A stretch of DNA of 25,786 bases from JAJFTV01 sp964426355 (GCA_964426355.1 CAYRRA010000036.1:1-25786), one strand, 5' to 3'. Counted from the stretch's first letter, positions 15,844 to 24,476 are shown. Notes: generated from the letters alone by a model not told the origin. Translations and numbers: made by a program.

Positions 15844-17138
15844 TCACACTCCGGCAGACCCAGCCGCTGCATTTCCTGCACGGCGGGAGCAAAATCCTTG
15901 TGGTATTTCAGGCTCTCGCAGAAATCAGCTTGTGCTTTTATGTAGTCACCCAGGGCAGCATACGCCCTGCCGCGCCAGACATACGTTTCTTCCAGAATCT
16001 TCAGGCGGGCGTTATCGAGGGTGTAGTTCGCCAGGTCAATCACATCCTGGTAACGACCCGTGAGGTAATAGGCAAAGTACGGTCCGGTCTGGTACCACAT
16101 CATACGCCAGGGGCGGTCACCTTCCGTCAGGTTCAGGTTCGCCAGGGCAGCCTGGTCAAATGACTCAGCGGCGCCGTAATAATCCTTTAAAGAAAGCATA
16201 CTCGTCCCACGATTGAACCAGGCGAAGTACTGCTGCACCCCGGTTGAACCCCAAATTTCCGTGGTGGCGGTCTCATAAGCAATGCGGCTGCTTTCCTCGC
16301 TGTCGGCGTACCTGCCCAACAGCTCAAAAAGGCGTGCTTCCTGTTCTGTCGGGTAGACAATCACAAAAACATAGTTAAACGGTCGCCACCAGTCCTGCAA
16401 ATCCTGGTAGCTCACCGGGTAATCGGCTGTGTAATATGAGTCCTGAGTGATGAACTTCTGGGCTGCGTCATCATAACCGGTGACCACGGTGTAATGCCCC
16501 ATCCAGCTTAGCTTACCGGACAGGTCTACCATGTAACGCCCCGCTTCGATCAGAACCGGGAAGCCGTTGGAAATCATCTTTTTGAGCAGCTCCAATGTAC
16601 CGCCCTCGCGTTGGATGGCGCGGAACTGTGTGTTCTGGTTAACGTAATCGACCAGTTCATAGGGCATCACGTTGAAATCTTCGGGGTACGGCTTCACAAC
16701 CGTGCCGATATCCGTGCGGTCGCCCTCCCAGCCCCAAAAATTGAGCGCCATTGCAAGGTTTGCCGGGGCGCAGTAGTTGTACAGTCCATGTTGATCGACG
16801 TACTTCACCCCTTCCAGGCGCATGCTTTCCGGCAAAGGTGTGGCAGTCGGTTCAGGCGTGGGGGTATCCACTTCGGGCGGCAGGGTAGCGGTGGCAGTGG
16901 GTGGAAAAGTGGCGGTAAAGGTAGGCAGCACGTCCACTGTTAAGGTCACATTGAGCGATTCGGGGACAAATGCTTCGCTCTCAGGTGCTTTGATGGCGTA
17001 AAAAATCCGGGTATATAACTGGTCGAGCCGGTAGAAAATGCTTTCGCGCAGCGGTGAAACCAGAACGATCAGGCAGACCAGCACAAACCCAATCAGCAGG
17101 ATCAATAAGAGGTTTCGGGTGTTTTTTTTCTTGACCAT
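15840..17138 (-). CDS. Membrane-anchored C39-like cysteine peptidase with C-terminal TPR-like repeats
   Basis: The 432-residue protein has a Lys-rich start followed by one membrane segment (residues 9-28), then a Thr/Pro-rich linker at about 72-105 (FTATFPPTATATLPP, TPTPEPTATPLP). A C39-like papain-fold domain follows: Cys123 in YNYCAPANLAM, His215 in WMGHYTVVTGYDD, and Asp233 in TQDSYY as the third residue. From about 250 to 430 several degenerate TPR-like helical pairs are seen (FNRGTSMLSLKDYYGAAESF, YVWRGRAYAALGDYIKAQADF). The catalytic domain should face outside the cell. The C39 group cuts leader peptides or other substrates; here no transporter or peptide gene is nearby. The stop overlaps the start of the SbcD-like gene. 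Confidence 0.8.
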   Translation of the reverse strand: MVKKKNTRNLLLILLIGFVLVCLIVLVSPLRESIFYRLDQLYTRIFYAIKAPESEAFVPESLNVTLTVDVLPTFTATFPPTATATLPPEVDTPTPEPTATPLPESMRLEGVKYVDQHGLYNYCAPANLAMALNFWGWEGDRTDIGTVVKPYPEDFNVMPYELVDYVNQNTQFRAIQREGGTLELLKKMISNGFPVLIEAGRYMVDLSGKLSWMGHYTVVTGYDDAAQKFITQDSYYTADYPVSYQDLQDWWRPFNYVFVIVYPTEQEARLFELLGRYADSEESSRIAYETATTEIWGSTGVQQYFAWFNRGTSMLSLKDYYGAAESFDQAALANLNLTEGDRPWRMMWYQTGPYFAYYLTGRYQDVIDLANYTLDNARLKILEETYVWRGRAYAALGDYIKAQADFCESLKYHKDFAPAVQEMQRLGLPECE

Positions 17139-17192
17139 TTTTGGATTATATCATCAAGTGAATGCAAACATCCGACATGAAGAAGTTATTCG

Positions 17193-17213
17193 GCGCAAAT
17201 ATGCGCTTATAAT
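17193..17213 (+). promoter_or_regulatory. Probable -10 element with adjacent dyad before the class V PLP gene
   Basis: TATAAT at 17208-17213 lies 36 bases before the ATG at 17249. No -35 box matches at the right distance. A 14-bp dyad GCGCA-aata-TGCGC (17193-17206) sits immediately upstream, where it could serve as an activator or repressor site. Confidence 0.4.
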
Positions 17214-17248
17214 AAACTTGCTTTTATCTTTCCCCAGGAGACATGTAC

Positions 17249-18514
17249 ATGACCCTCGACTTATCTGCAATTCGCAGCCAGTTCCCATCTCTTGACCGCC
17301 CGGCGATTTTCTTTGACAACCCCGGCGGTACACAAATCGCCAAACCATCGCTCGACCGGATGGTGAATTACCTGTTGGAGTGCAACGCCAATCACGGCGG
17401 TGAATTTGCCACCAGTGTTGCATCCGATGCGGTTTTGGAGGAAGCCCACAGGGCAATGGCAGACTTTTACAATGCCTCCGGTCCGGATGAGGTTGTTTTT
17501 GGCAACAACATGACCACGCTCACCCTGCACGTCAGCCGTTCGATTTCACGCGAGTGGCAGGCTGGTGATGAAATTGTGGTCACGCGCCTGGATCATGACG
17601 CCAACGTGACACCCTGGATCCTGGCTGCCCAGGATCGCGGCTGCCGCGTGAACTGGGTCGATTTCGATGTAGAGGACGGCACACTCAAGCTGGATGACTT
17701 GCAGAGAGCGCTGGACCGCAAACCTCGTTTACTGGCGGTGGGTCATGCCTCCAATGCCCTGGGCACCATCAACCCGATCAGTGAAATCATCGAAATGGCG
17801 CACGCTGCCGGTTCGCTGGTCTATGTAGATGCCGTCCAGTATGCACCGCACGGTCCGATCGATGTGCAAAAAATTGACGCCGATTTTCTGGTCTCCTCCA
17901 GCTATAAATTTTACGGTCCGCACAGTGGCATCTTATATGGAAAACGCGACTTGCTCGAAAAACTGGTTGCTTACAAGGTTCGCCCGGCATCCAACGGACT
18001 GCCCGACAAGTTTGAAACCGGAACGCAGAACCATGAAGGCATCGCCGGGGTACTAGGAGCCATCGAATACTTTGAGTGGTTCGGCAAGCAGTTCGGTGCT
18101 GAATACACCCAGTCGTTGAGTCAGCAGGGTTACAGCGGCAGGCGGCTTGAGTTGAAGAAAGCCATGTCAGCTATCCAGGCGTATGACCTTGAAATCAACC
18201 ATGCCTTGCTCACGGCTCTGCAGGAAGTGCCCGGGTTGGTCATCTTCGGGCAAACCGACCCCGTCCATTTGCATGAGCGCGTGACAACCTTCTCCTTCCG
18301 CCTGAAAGACCTGCACCCCAACCTGGTCGCCAAAAAACTGGCGGACGAAGGCATTTACGTCTGGGACGGCAACTATTATGCCGTCAACGTCACCGAACGG
18401 CTCGGTTTGGAAGAAAGCGGTGGCATGGTGCGTGTCGGGTTGGCGCATTACAACACCCTCCAGGAGATCGAAAAGCTGAAAGAAGCGCTGCTCAAGATCA
18501 GCGCAGGTAAATAA
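17249..18514 (+). CDS. Class V PLP-dependent aminotransferase-fold enzyme, 'cysteine desulfurase-like' (TIGR01976 type)
   Basis: Of two ATG codons (17243 and 17249) the second is chosen because AGGAG at 17236-17240 is 8 bases from it and only 2 from the first; the protein is then 421 residues. It has the NifS/SufS fold marks: FFDNPGGTQ at 21-29, HASNALGTINP at 166-176, VYVDAVQYAPHG at 191-202 with the PLP-contacting Asp194, and SSYKFYGPH with PLP lysine 220. True desulfurases have a mobile-loop cysteine in the C-terminal third, but none is seen there (NYYAVNVTERLG region). The enzyme is therefore probably not a standard sulfur donor and may be a lyase or aminotransferase. It stands alone, closed by a strong terminator. 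Confidence 0.85.
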   Translation: MTLDLSAIRSQFPSLDRPAIFFDNPGGTQIAKPSLDRMVNYLLECNANHGGEFATSVASDAVLEEAHRAMADFYNASGPDEVVFGNNMTTLTLHVSRSISREWQAGDEIVVTRLDHDANVTPWILAAQDRGCRVNWVDFDVEDGTLKLDDLQRALDRKPRLLAVGHASNALGTINPISEIIEMAHAAGSLVYVDAVQYAPHGPIDVQKIDADFLVSSSYKFYGPHSGILYGKRDLLEKLVAYKVRPASNGLPDKFETGTQNHEGIAGVLGAIEYFEWFGKQFGAEYTQSLSQQGYSGRRLELKKAMSAIQAYDLEINHALLTALQEVPGLVIFGQTDPVHLHERVTTFSFRLKDLHPNLVAKKLADEGIYVWDGNYYAVNVTERLGLEESGGMVRVGLAHYNTLQEIEKLKEALLKISAGK

Positions 18515-18563
18515 CTTCCACAGGACTTTTGGAAAAGCAGCAAACCTTATCGCCGGGGGATAC

Positions 18564-18603
18564 CCCCCCTTGCCCTCCTTTGAAAGGTGGCAAGGGGGGT
18601 TTT
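18564..18603 (+). terminator. Rho-independent terminator after the PLP gene
   Basis: CCCCCCTTGCC (18564-18574) pairs with GGCAAGGGGGG (18589-18599), with an inner CCTT/AAGG extension and TTTT at 18600-18603. The region 18604-18729 shows no gene, only an AATCACGGATT repeat-like tract. Confidence 0.85.
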
Positions 18604-18729
18604 GTAATGCACCGCCGAACCTTTATCCTGCCTTGCAAACTCAATCACGGATTCCCAGTCACAGATCACAAATTACAGGTCTTTCAGGCAGGTTGTTGTA
18701 ATAGCCAGGTATCTTTCCTAAACTCCGCT

Positions 18730-19344
18730 CTACTCGTCCTGGTACGGCACCAGCATGATCTGGTTGAGCGAAAAGATCAGCATCTTGCGCACATCAATCC
18801 GCTCAAACACCGTATGCGAAACCTGCCCCTCCACCAGCAGCGCTAGAAAACCGTGGATCTGGCTCCAGACCGTCACTGCCATGATATCTGGCGGTGAAGA
18901 GCGCAAAATACCCGCCTGCTGGCAAGTAGAAACCAGTTCGACTACCAGTTCAAATGCCCTCTGCGAAACCTGAACAAAAGCGGGATAATCCTTTTCTTTT
19001 TCAAGCATATCGGAAAACATGATCTTGAACGTATCGGTTTCGTTCATCGCAAACTGTGCATACGCCCAGGCACTTTCTATCAACTTCCGCTGCGGCTGAC
19101 CGGTATATTCCGAGATGATCCCTTCAAGGTTGGAAAGCAAAGCTTTGAATCCTTCGGTCGAGATGGCTGCAATCAAGGCTTGCTTGTCAGTGAAATGGGC
19201 ATACGGCGCGGCATGGCTGACCCCTGCCTGTCTTGCCACCTTCCGCAGGCTCAACGCGCCCGCACCTTCCTTCGCCAGAATCTCCACTCCAGCTTTGATT
19301 AAGGCATTCTTTAAATCACCGTGATGATATTGTTTTTCAGTCAT
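18730..19344 (-). CDS. TetR-family transcriptional regulator
   Basis: The protein (204 residues from the ATG at 19344; a TTG two codons upstream is less likely) starts MTEKQYHHGDLKNALIKAGV, then a helix-turn-helix of TetR type: LSLRKVARQAGVSHAAPYAHFTDKQALI at about 36-63. The YHHGDL start and AAPYAHFxDK recognition helix match the TetR subgroup with a WHG-type ligand domain. The C-terminal two thirds are helical and should bind a small ligand. It is divergent from the aldolase operon, and a 25-bp palindrome lies 16 bp upstream of the ATG, so it most likely represses both itself and the operon. The inducer is probably the operon's substrate or an intermediate; this is inference. Confidence 0.9.
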   Translation of the reverse strand: MTEKQYHHGDLKNALIKAGVEILAKEGAGALSLRKVARQAGVSHAAPYAHFTDKQALIAAISTEGFKALLSNLEGIISEYTGQPQRKLIESAWAYAQFAMNETDTFKIMFSDMLEKEKDYPAFVQVSQRAFELVVELVSTCQQAGILRSSPPDIMAVTVWSQIHGFLALLVEGQVSHTVFERIDVRKMLIFSLNQIMLVPYQDE

Positions 19345-19360
19345 ATTCAAATGGTATATG

Positions 19361-19385
19361 AAAAACTTGACAGTGTCAAGTTTTT
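19361..19385. promoter_or_regulatory. Operator 1, perfect 12+1+12 palindrome for the TetR regulator
   Basis: AAAAACTTGACA (19361-19372), one central G at 19373, and the exact reverse complement TGTCAAGTTTTT (19374-19385). The plus-strand TTGACA of the aldolase promoter is inside it, and the mirror TTGACA on the minus strand can serve the TetR gene. Binding here would block both promoters. Confidence 0.75.
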
Positions 19386-19395
19386 GTTTTATAAT
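19367..19395 (+). promoter_or_regulatory. Consensus sigma-70 promoter of the aldolase-aminotransferase-MFS-kinase operon
   Basis: A perfect -35 TTGACA (19367-19372), a spacer of exactly 17 bp and a perfect -10 TATAAT (19390-19395). Such a full consensus is rare and fits a promoter that is held off by a repressor. Confidence 0.85.
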
Positions 19396-19415
19396 CTTTA
19401 CAGTGTCTAGTTTTT
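19391..19415. promoter_or_regulatory. Operator 2, imperfect copy of operator 1
   Basis: Aligned with operator 1 over 25 bp it matches at 21 positions (CTTTACAGTGTCTAGTTTTT core at 19396-19415). Its centre is 30 bp from that of operator 1, close to three helix turns, so two dimers would bind on the same face. It covers the -10 box and start site. Confidence 0.6.
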
Positions 19416-19440
19416 TTATAATTTCATACAGGAGAAAGCC

Positions 19441-20127
19441 ATGCAGCAGTATGAGGCTGAAATACAGCAGATTTTAGATACGGCGCAGGAACTGGTCCAT
19501 AAAGGGTTTCTCATGGCAACCGGGGGAAATATTTCAGTAAGGGTTACTGGAGAAAACGCTTTTGCCATCACCCCATCCAACCTGGATTATATACAAATGA
19601 CGGTTGATGATGTGTGCATCCTGGGTTTTGACCTGGCAGTTTTGAGTGGTGAACGCAAGCCATCGGTCGAATCGGGTATGCATGCTGCCATCTATGCCGT
19701 TCGCCCAGACGTGAATGCCATCATCCATACGCATCAGGTATATGCCAGTGCGCTGACATTGATCAAAGCCTCCATTCCCGCATTGTTCGATGAGCAGGTG
19801 CGCTTTTTGGGACGCAGTGTGGAGATCATCCCCTACGCGCCTTCCGGGACCGGTATGCTTAAGAAGACCATCGCCCGGCATGTTAAAAATCACAACAACG
19901 CCTATATGATGCAAAATCACGGGGCGCTGGTCTTTGGACATGATATGCTGCGTGCAGTGCACAACGTGGAAATCCTGGAAAAATGTGCACTTGCTCATTT
20001 GCTGGCGCTTTGTGCCGGTAAAAAACCGGGCACGATCCCGTTGGCGGTACGCGAAATTGCCTTTGCAAAACTGCGCGCAGATCAGAAAAAGCTGGAGCGC
20101 GCTGAAGAATTGAAAAGCGGGGAATAA
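19441..20127 (+). CDS. Class II aldolase/adducin-family protein (L-fuculose-phosphate aldolase-like)
   Basis: The 228-residue cytoplasmic protein keeps the metal and catalytic residues of L-fuculose-1-phosphate aldolase: TGGNIS at 27-32 for phosphate binding, catalytic Glu77 (PSVESGMH), zinc ligands His96 and His98 (IIHTHQ) and His160 (QNHGALVFG). The expected reaction is reversible retro-aldol cleavage of a ketose phosphate to a triose-type phosphate plus an aldehyde. A good ribosome binding site, AGGAGA, precedes the ATG. It is the first gene of a four-gene operon under the TetR regulator; the FGGY kinase at the end could supply its phosphorylated substrate. Decarboxylase or epimerase activity is also found in this family. 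Confidence 0.9.
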   Translation: MQQYEAEIQQILDTAQELVHKGFLMATGGNISVRVTGENAFAITPSNLDYIQMTVDDVCILGFDLAVLSGERKPSVESGMHAAIYAVRPDVNAIIHTHQVYASALTLIKASIPALFDEQVRFLGRSVEIIPYAPSGTGMLKKTIARHVKNHNNAYMMQNHGALVFGHDMLRAVHNVEILEKCALAHLLALCAGKKPGTIPLAVREIAFAKLRADQKKLERAEELKSGE

Positions 20128-20166
20128 ACCCGCCTCAAACAGGTTATCCTACTAATAAGAGGTTAT

Positions 20167-21621
20167 ATGAACGAGCAGAAATACGCGATCTCAAATTACC
20201 CCAACGTAGATGAAGTCTACGCGCGCCTGGATGCCCTCGTCAGCCAGCCGCTGCGCCCACTGAAACGTGAACACATGCAGGAAGTGTTGGCGTACTTTGA
20301 ACAGCAGTGCACAGGGTCAAAAAAGCTGACCGATGAAGCCAAGCAGTATATCCCCGGCGGTGTGCAGCACAACCTGGCATTCAACTACCCATTCCCCATC
20401 GCCATTGAAAAAGCGGATGGCGCTTACCTGTGGGATGTAGACGGCAACCGTTACATCGACTTCCTGCAGGCTGGCGGTCCGACTGTACTGGGCAGCAATT
20501 ACGCCCCCGTGCGAGAAAAAGTGCTGGAGGTGATTCATGCCTGCGGTCCAGTCACCGGGCTCTTCCATGAATACGAACTCAAGCTGGCAAAGCTGATCAA
20601 CCACTACATGCCGGCGGTCGAGATGTTCCGCATGTTGGGCTCGGGCACCGAAAGCGTGATGGCAGCCATCCGCGCTGCGCGCGCCTTCACCGGCAAGAAG
20701 AAAGTCATCAAGGTCGGTGGCGCTTATCATGGCTGGAGCGACCAGATGGTGTACGGTTTACACATCCCCGGCACAGGTCGATTGGAAGCCAAAGGTATTC
20801 CCGGCGGCGCCAATGCGCACACCCAGGAGTTTTTCCCTAACAGCCTGTCTGCGCTGCGCCGCAAGCTAATTTTTAACCGCCTACGCGGCGGTACTGCAGC
20901 AGTGATCCTTGAACCGGTTGGACCCGAATCCGGCACCCGTCCGGTTCCGTTCGATTTCAACCGCAAGGTGCGCGAGTTATGCGATGAATTCGGCGCCCTC
21001 TTAATATTTGACGAGGTGGTCACCGGCTTCCGCCTGGGCATGGGCGGCGCACAGGGATACTTCGGTATCCGCCCCGACCTGACCATCTTTGGCAAATGCA
21101 TCACCGGCGGCTACCCAATGGCGGGTGGAGTCGGCGGACGGCGCGATGTAATCATGCGCTTTGCTGCCGGCATTGGTGGGACAGGCGAGCGCGCCTATGT
21201 CGGCGGTACGCTTTCCGCCAACCCGCTCTCCTGCGTGGCAGGGTACCATGCACTGCTGGAGATGGAACGCACCCAGGCGCCCATCATTGCCGGGCGCGCA
21301 GGCGACCGGCTGACACAGGGTTTGAACGCCATCATCGAAAAATACGGGCTGCCCTTTGTCGCCTTCAACCAGGGTTCCATCGTCCACCTGGAAACCTCAG
21401 GCACCATGCTGCTGGATCTCAAACACCCGCTGCGCTTGCTAAAAGAACTCAAACCGCGCAAACACATGATGGAAGAGATGGGTGCTGCTTACATGGCGCA
21501 TGGGTTAATTACGCTGGCTGGCTCACGCATGTACACCTCTCTGGCAGACACCGATGAGGTGATTGATGAAGCACTCACGCGCTTCGATGCCGTGTTGGCA
21601 AAAATTGAAGGTGTAAATTAA
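20167..21621 (+). CDS. Class III PLP aminotransferase-fold enzyme (glutamate-1-semialdehyde aminomutase-like)
   Basis: The 484-residue protein has an N-terminal extension of about 55 residues and then the class III fold: AKQYIPGGVQHNLAF at 58-72, LWDVDGNRYIDFLQAGG at 88-104, MLGSGTESVMAAIRAARAFT at 156-175, AYHGW, FDEVVTGFR with Asp282, and the PLP lysine 310 in FGKCITGGYPMAGG. It resembles glutamate-1-semialdehyde 2,1-aminomutase, but no haem biosynthesis genes are around, and the operon holds an aldolase, a transporter and a sugar kinase. The fold also includes omega-aminotransferases and phospholyases. I infer removal or transfer of an amino group from the imported compound. It lies 39 bp after the aldolase, 9 bp before the transporter. 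Confidence 0.85.
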   Translation: MNEQKYAISNYPNVDEVYARLDALVSQPLRPLKREHMQEVLAYFEQQCTGSKKLTDEAKQYIPGGVQHNLAFNYPFPIAIEKADGAYLWDVDGNRYIDFLQAGGPTVLGSNYAPVREKVLEVIHACGPVTGLFHEYELKLAKLINHYMPAVEMFRMLGSGTESVMAAIRAARAFTGKKKVIKVGGAYHGWSDQMVYGLHIPGTGRLEAKGIPGGANAHTQEFFPNSLSALRRKLIFNRLRGGTAAVILEPVGPESGTRPVPFDFNRKVRELCDEFGALLIFDEVVTGFRLGMGGAQGYFGIRPDLTIFGKCITGGYPMAGGVGGRRDVIMRFAAGIGGTGERAYVGGTLSANPLSCVAGYHALLEMERTQAPIIAGRAGDRLTQGLNAIIEKYGLPFVAFNQGSIVHLETSGTMLLDLKHPLRLLKELKPRKHMMEEMGAAYMAHGLITLAGSRMYTSLADTDEVIDEALTRFDAVLAKIEGVN

Positions 21622-21630
21622 GGAAAACAC

Positions 21631-22848
21631 ATGAGCGAACAATACAGGCTATACAGATATCGTTGGGTGGTCCTGGCTGTGTTTATGTTCATCAACCTGA
21701 CCATCCAGATGCTCTGGATTACCTACGCCCCCATCAGCGGACCGGCAGCAGCATTCTACGGGGTGAGCGATCAAAAAATCGGTTTCCTCGCCATGACCTT
21801 CATGATCGCTTTCATTCCACTGTCCATCCCGGTTTCATGGGTGATTGATACGTATGGCTTTCGCCTTGCCGTTGGCATCGGTGCCGTGTTAATGGGTATC
21901 TTCGGTGTGCTGCGCGGTCTAGCAGGAAGTGATTACACCCTGGTGCTTCTCAGCACCATCGGCATTGCAGCCGCGCAGCCTTTCCTGCTGAACGCCTGGA
22001 CGACCGTCCCGGCAAAATGGTTTGCGGTCAAAGAACGCGCCACCGCCGTGGGACTGGTGACGCTCGCCAACCTGGTCGGTACAGCATTGGGCATGGTGCT
22101 AACACCTCTCCTGACGGAAGGCGGCATGTCCATCCCTACAGTACAATTAATCTATGGCAGCCTGGCTGCGTTTTCATCGGTATTGTTTTTACTGCTGGCA
22201 CGGGAAAAACCACCCACACCCCCTTGCCCTCCAGGAGATGAAGTGCGCGCACTCATGCTAGATGGGTTAAAACACGCGTTCAAGGTCAAATCCTTCTGGT
22301 TATATCTGTTCGTCTCGTTCATCGGGTTGGGCATTTTCAACGGGATTACGACCTGGGTGGAGAACATCATCCGCCCGCGCGGTTTCACCCCAACCGATGC
22401 CGGCACGCTGGGCGCGCTGATGCTGGTAGGCGGCGTGCTGGGTGCGGTGATTATTCCCCCGTTCTCGGACAAACGGAGAAAAAGGCTGCCGTATATCCTC
22501 TTTGGCATCCTGCTGGCAATCCCTGGTTTGATCGGGCTCACCTTTGCCACCGCAAACTGGCTGCTCTTCGTCTCCGCTTTTGGCATGGGGTTTTTCCTGG
22601 TCAGCACCAACCCCATCGGGATGCAGTATGCTGCCGAAGTGACCCATCCCACCCCGGAAGGCACTTCCAATGGGCTCATCCAGTTGTTCGGACAGGCTTC
22701 TGTTGTGTTTGTTTACATCATGGAAGCGCTCAAAACACCCTCCGGCTCGTTCACACCGGCACTGCTGCTGGCGGTTGGTTTACTGCTCCTCAGCGCTGTG
22801 CTCATTTCACAAATGAAAGAAAAACCGGCGACATCCCCAGCCCAATAA
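21631..22848 (+). CDS. MFS transporter, FLVCR-like
   Basis: The 405-residue protein is a 12-helix major-facilitator carrier. The opening YRYRWVVLAVFMFINLTIQMLW, the FYGVSDQKIGFLAM segment, PVSWVIDTYGFRLAVG, and AAAQPFLLNAWTTVPAKWF followed by ERATAVGL are like the eukaryotic FLVCR family, known for choline and ethanolamine transport and earlier for haem. The acidic VIDTYGFR corresponds to the MFS loop 2-3 motif. Length fits a single MFS unit. It is third in the operon and has no accessory binding protein. The likely role is uptake of the operon's substrate. The recognition as FLVCR-like is from remembered sequence style and should be verified. Confidence 0.8.
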   Translation: MSEQYRLYRYRWVVLAVFMFINLTIQMLWITYAPISGPAAAFYGVSDQKIGFLAMTFMIAFIPLSIPVSWVIDTYGFRLAVGIGAVLMGIFGVLRGLAGSDYTLVLLSTIGIAAAQPFLLNAWTTVPAKWFAVKERATAVGLVTLANLVGTALGMVLTPLLTEGGMSIPTVQLIYGSLAAFSSVLFLLLAREKPPTPPCPPGDEVRALMLDGLKHAFKVKSFWLYLFVSFIGLGIFNGITTWVENIIRPRGFTPTDAGTLGALMLVGGVLGAVIIPPFSDKRRKRLPYILFGILLAIPGLIGLTFATANWLLFVSAFGMGFFLVSTNPIGMQYAAEVTHPTPEGTSNGLIQLFGQASVVFVYIMEALKTPSGSFTPALLLAVGLLLLSAVLISQMKEKPATSPAQ

Positions 22849-22901
22849 GGCAGCCCTCAATGAATCATGCGGTTGACCACCTGCAAAAGGACAAGAAAAA
22901 C

Positions 22902-24476
22902 ATGAAGGAACCCCTGATCCTCGCTGTTGACCTCGGCACATCCGGTATGAAGGTCGCACTGATTAATATCAGTGGAGATGTGCTGGGCTGGGAAAGCGAA
23001 CCCATTCGCCTGTTGATTACCCCGGACGGCGGAGCGGAACAAGCACCTGAAGAATGGTGGCAGGCGTTTCTCGCTGCTTCAGGACGTTTGCTCCAACAAG
23101 CTCCAGACCTGCGGAAACAGGTAAGGGCGATTTGCTGTTCAACCCAGGGGGAGGGCACCATCCCCGTTGACCAGAAGGGGAAACCCTTGCATGACTGCAT
23201 CCTCTGGATGGATATGCGCGCTGCACCTTATCTTAAAAAACAAATCAGTGGGTTTGCAAATATCAACGGGTGCGGACTGCTTAATCTGCTGCGCTTTATC
23301 AGGCTCACCGGTGGAATGCCTTCCATGACCGGAAAAGACCCCGCCGGGCACATGCTTTTCATCCGGGATACGATGCCTGAAGTGTATGCGCAGACCTATA
23401 AATTTCTCAACGTACTGGATTACCTGAACCTGCGCCTCACCGGGCGCTTTGTTGCTACCAGTGATTCGATCCTCACATCCTGGGTTACCGACAATCGCGA
23501 CACTGCCTCTGGTCTGTGCTATCACAACGGTCTCATTTCCTCATTGAGTCTGGAGCGCGAAAAACTCCCTGAAATCATCAATTGCACGGATGTGGTTGGT
23601 CCTCTCACACCCCAGGCTGCCGAATTGCTCGGTCTTTCAACCGATGTACAGGTGATTGCCGGTTCAATCGATAACACAGCATCCGCCATCGGTTCAGGCG
23701 CGGTTTCCGATTATGAAACCCACCTGTACATCGGCACGTCTTCCTGGATGGCTGCGCATGTCCCGTTCAAAAAGACCGACGTCTTTGCATCGCTGGCATC
23801 GCTGCCCTGCGCCATCCCCGGTCGCTACCTGCTGACCGGGTTGCAAGCTACCGCGGGCGGCAACCTGACCTATCTACGCGACAACATCCTTTACCACAAA
23901 GATGAACTGCTCCAGGAAGCAGATGTACCCGATATCTTCAAGGTGCTCGACAGAATTGCGGAGCGGGTTCCCGCCGGGAGCAGCGGGGTGATCTACACAC
24001 CCTGGATTTGGGGCGAGCGGGCTCCGGTGGATAACCGAACTGTGCGCGCTGGTTTGTATAACATGTCGCTGCACAACACGCGCGAAGATATCATCCGGGC
24101 GTTTTTGGAAGGCATAGCGCTCAACACGCGCTGGCTTTTAGGACCGATGGAAAAATTTCTCCGGCGGAAAATTGACAGCATCCACATCGTCGGCGGCGGT
24201 GCGCAGTCAGATGTGTGGTGTCAGATCTTCGCCGATGTCATGAACGTCGAAATTCGCCAGGTGAAAGACCCAGTCTATGCCAACGCACGCGGCGCCGCCT
24301 GGATTGGGGCGGTTGGGCTGGGTGAAATCTCCTTTTCGGATGTGCCTCAGTTGGTCAGGTTCAACCGAAGCTATTTGCCTCAACCCGAAAACCGCACATT
24401 GTTTGACGAGCGATTTAAAATTTTCGTTCAAATCTATTCACAATTAAAAAAGGTTTACCGGCGCTTGAATGGATAA
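22902..24476 (+). CDS. FGGY-family carbohydrate kinase (xylulokinase-like)
   Basis: Start chosen at 22902 (524 residues), since the protein then begins MKEPLILAVDLGTSGMKVAL, the standard first phosphate loop, and AAAAGGA precedes it by 10 bases; an in-frame ATG at 22860 would add 14 residues. The catalytic Asp region is AGSIDNTASAIGSGA, and the C-terminal FGGY lobe has IHIVGGGAQSDVWCQIFADV and ARGAAWIGAVGLG. The family phosphorylates sugars or polyols with ATP. In this operon it would phosphorylate the imported compound before aldolase cleavage. The substrate cannot be read from the sequence. A small hairpin and a terminator-like hairpin follow. Confidence 0.9.
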   Translation: MKEPLILAVDLGTSGMKVALINISGDVLGWESEPIRLLITPDGGAEQAPEEWWQAFLAASGRLLQQAPDLRKQVRAICCSTQGEGTIPVDQKGKPLHDCILWMDMRAAPYLKKQISGFANINGCGLLNLLRFIRLTGGMPSMTGKDPAGHMLFIRDTMPEVYAQTYKFLNVLDYLNLRLTGRFVATSDSILTSWVTDNRDTASGLCYHNGLISSLSLEREKLPEIINCTDVVGPLTPQAAELLGLSTDVQVIAGSIDNTASAIGSGAVSDYETHLYIGTSSWMAAHVPFKKTDVFASLASLPCAIPGRYLLTGLQATAGGNLTYLRDNILYHKDELLQEADVPDIFKVLDRIAERVPAGSSGVIYTPWIWGERAPVDNRTVRAGLYNMSLHNTREDIIRAFLEGIALNTRWLLGPMEKFLRRKIDSIHIVGGGAQSDVWCQIFADVMNVEIRQVKDPVYANARGAAWIGAVGLGEISFSDVPQLVRFNRSYLPQPENRTLFDERFKIFVQIYSQLKKVYRRLNG

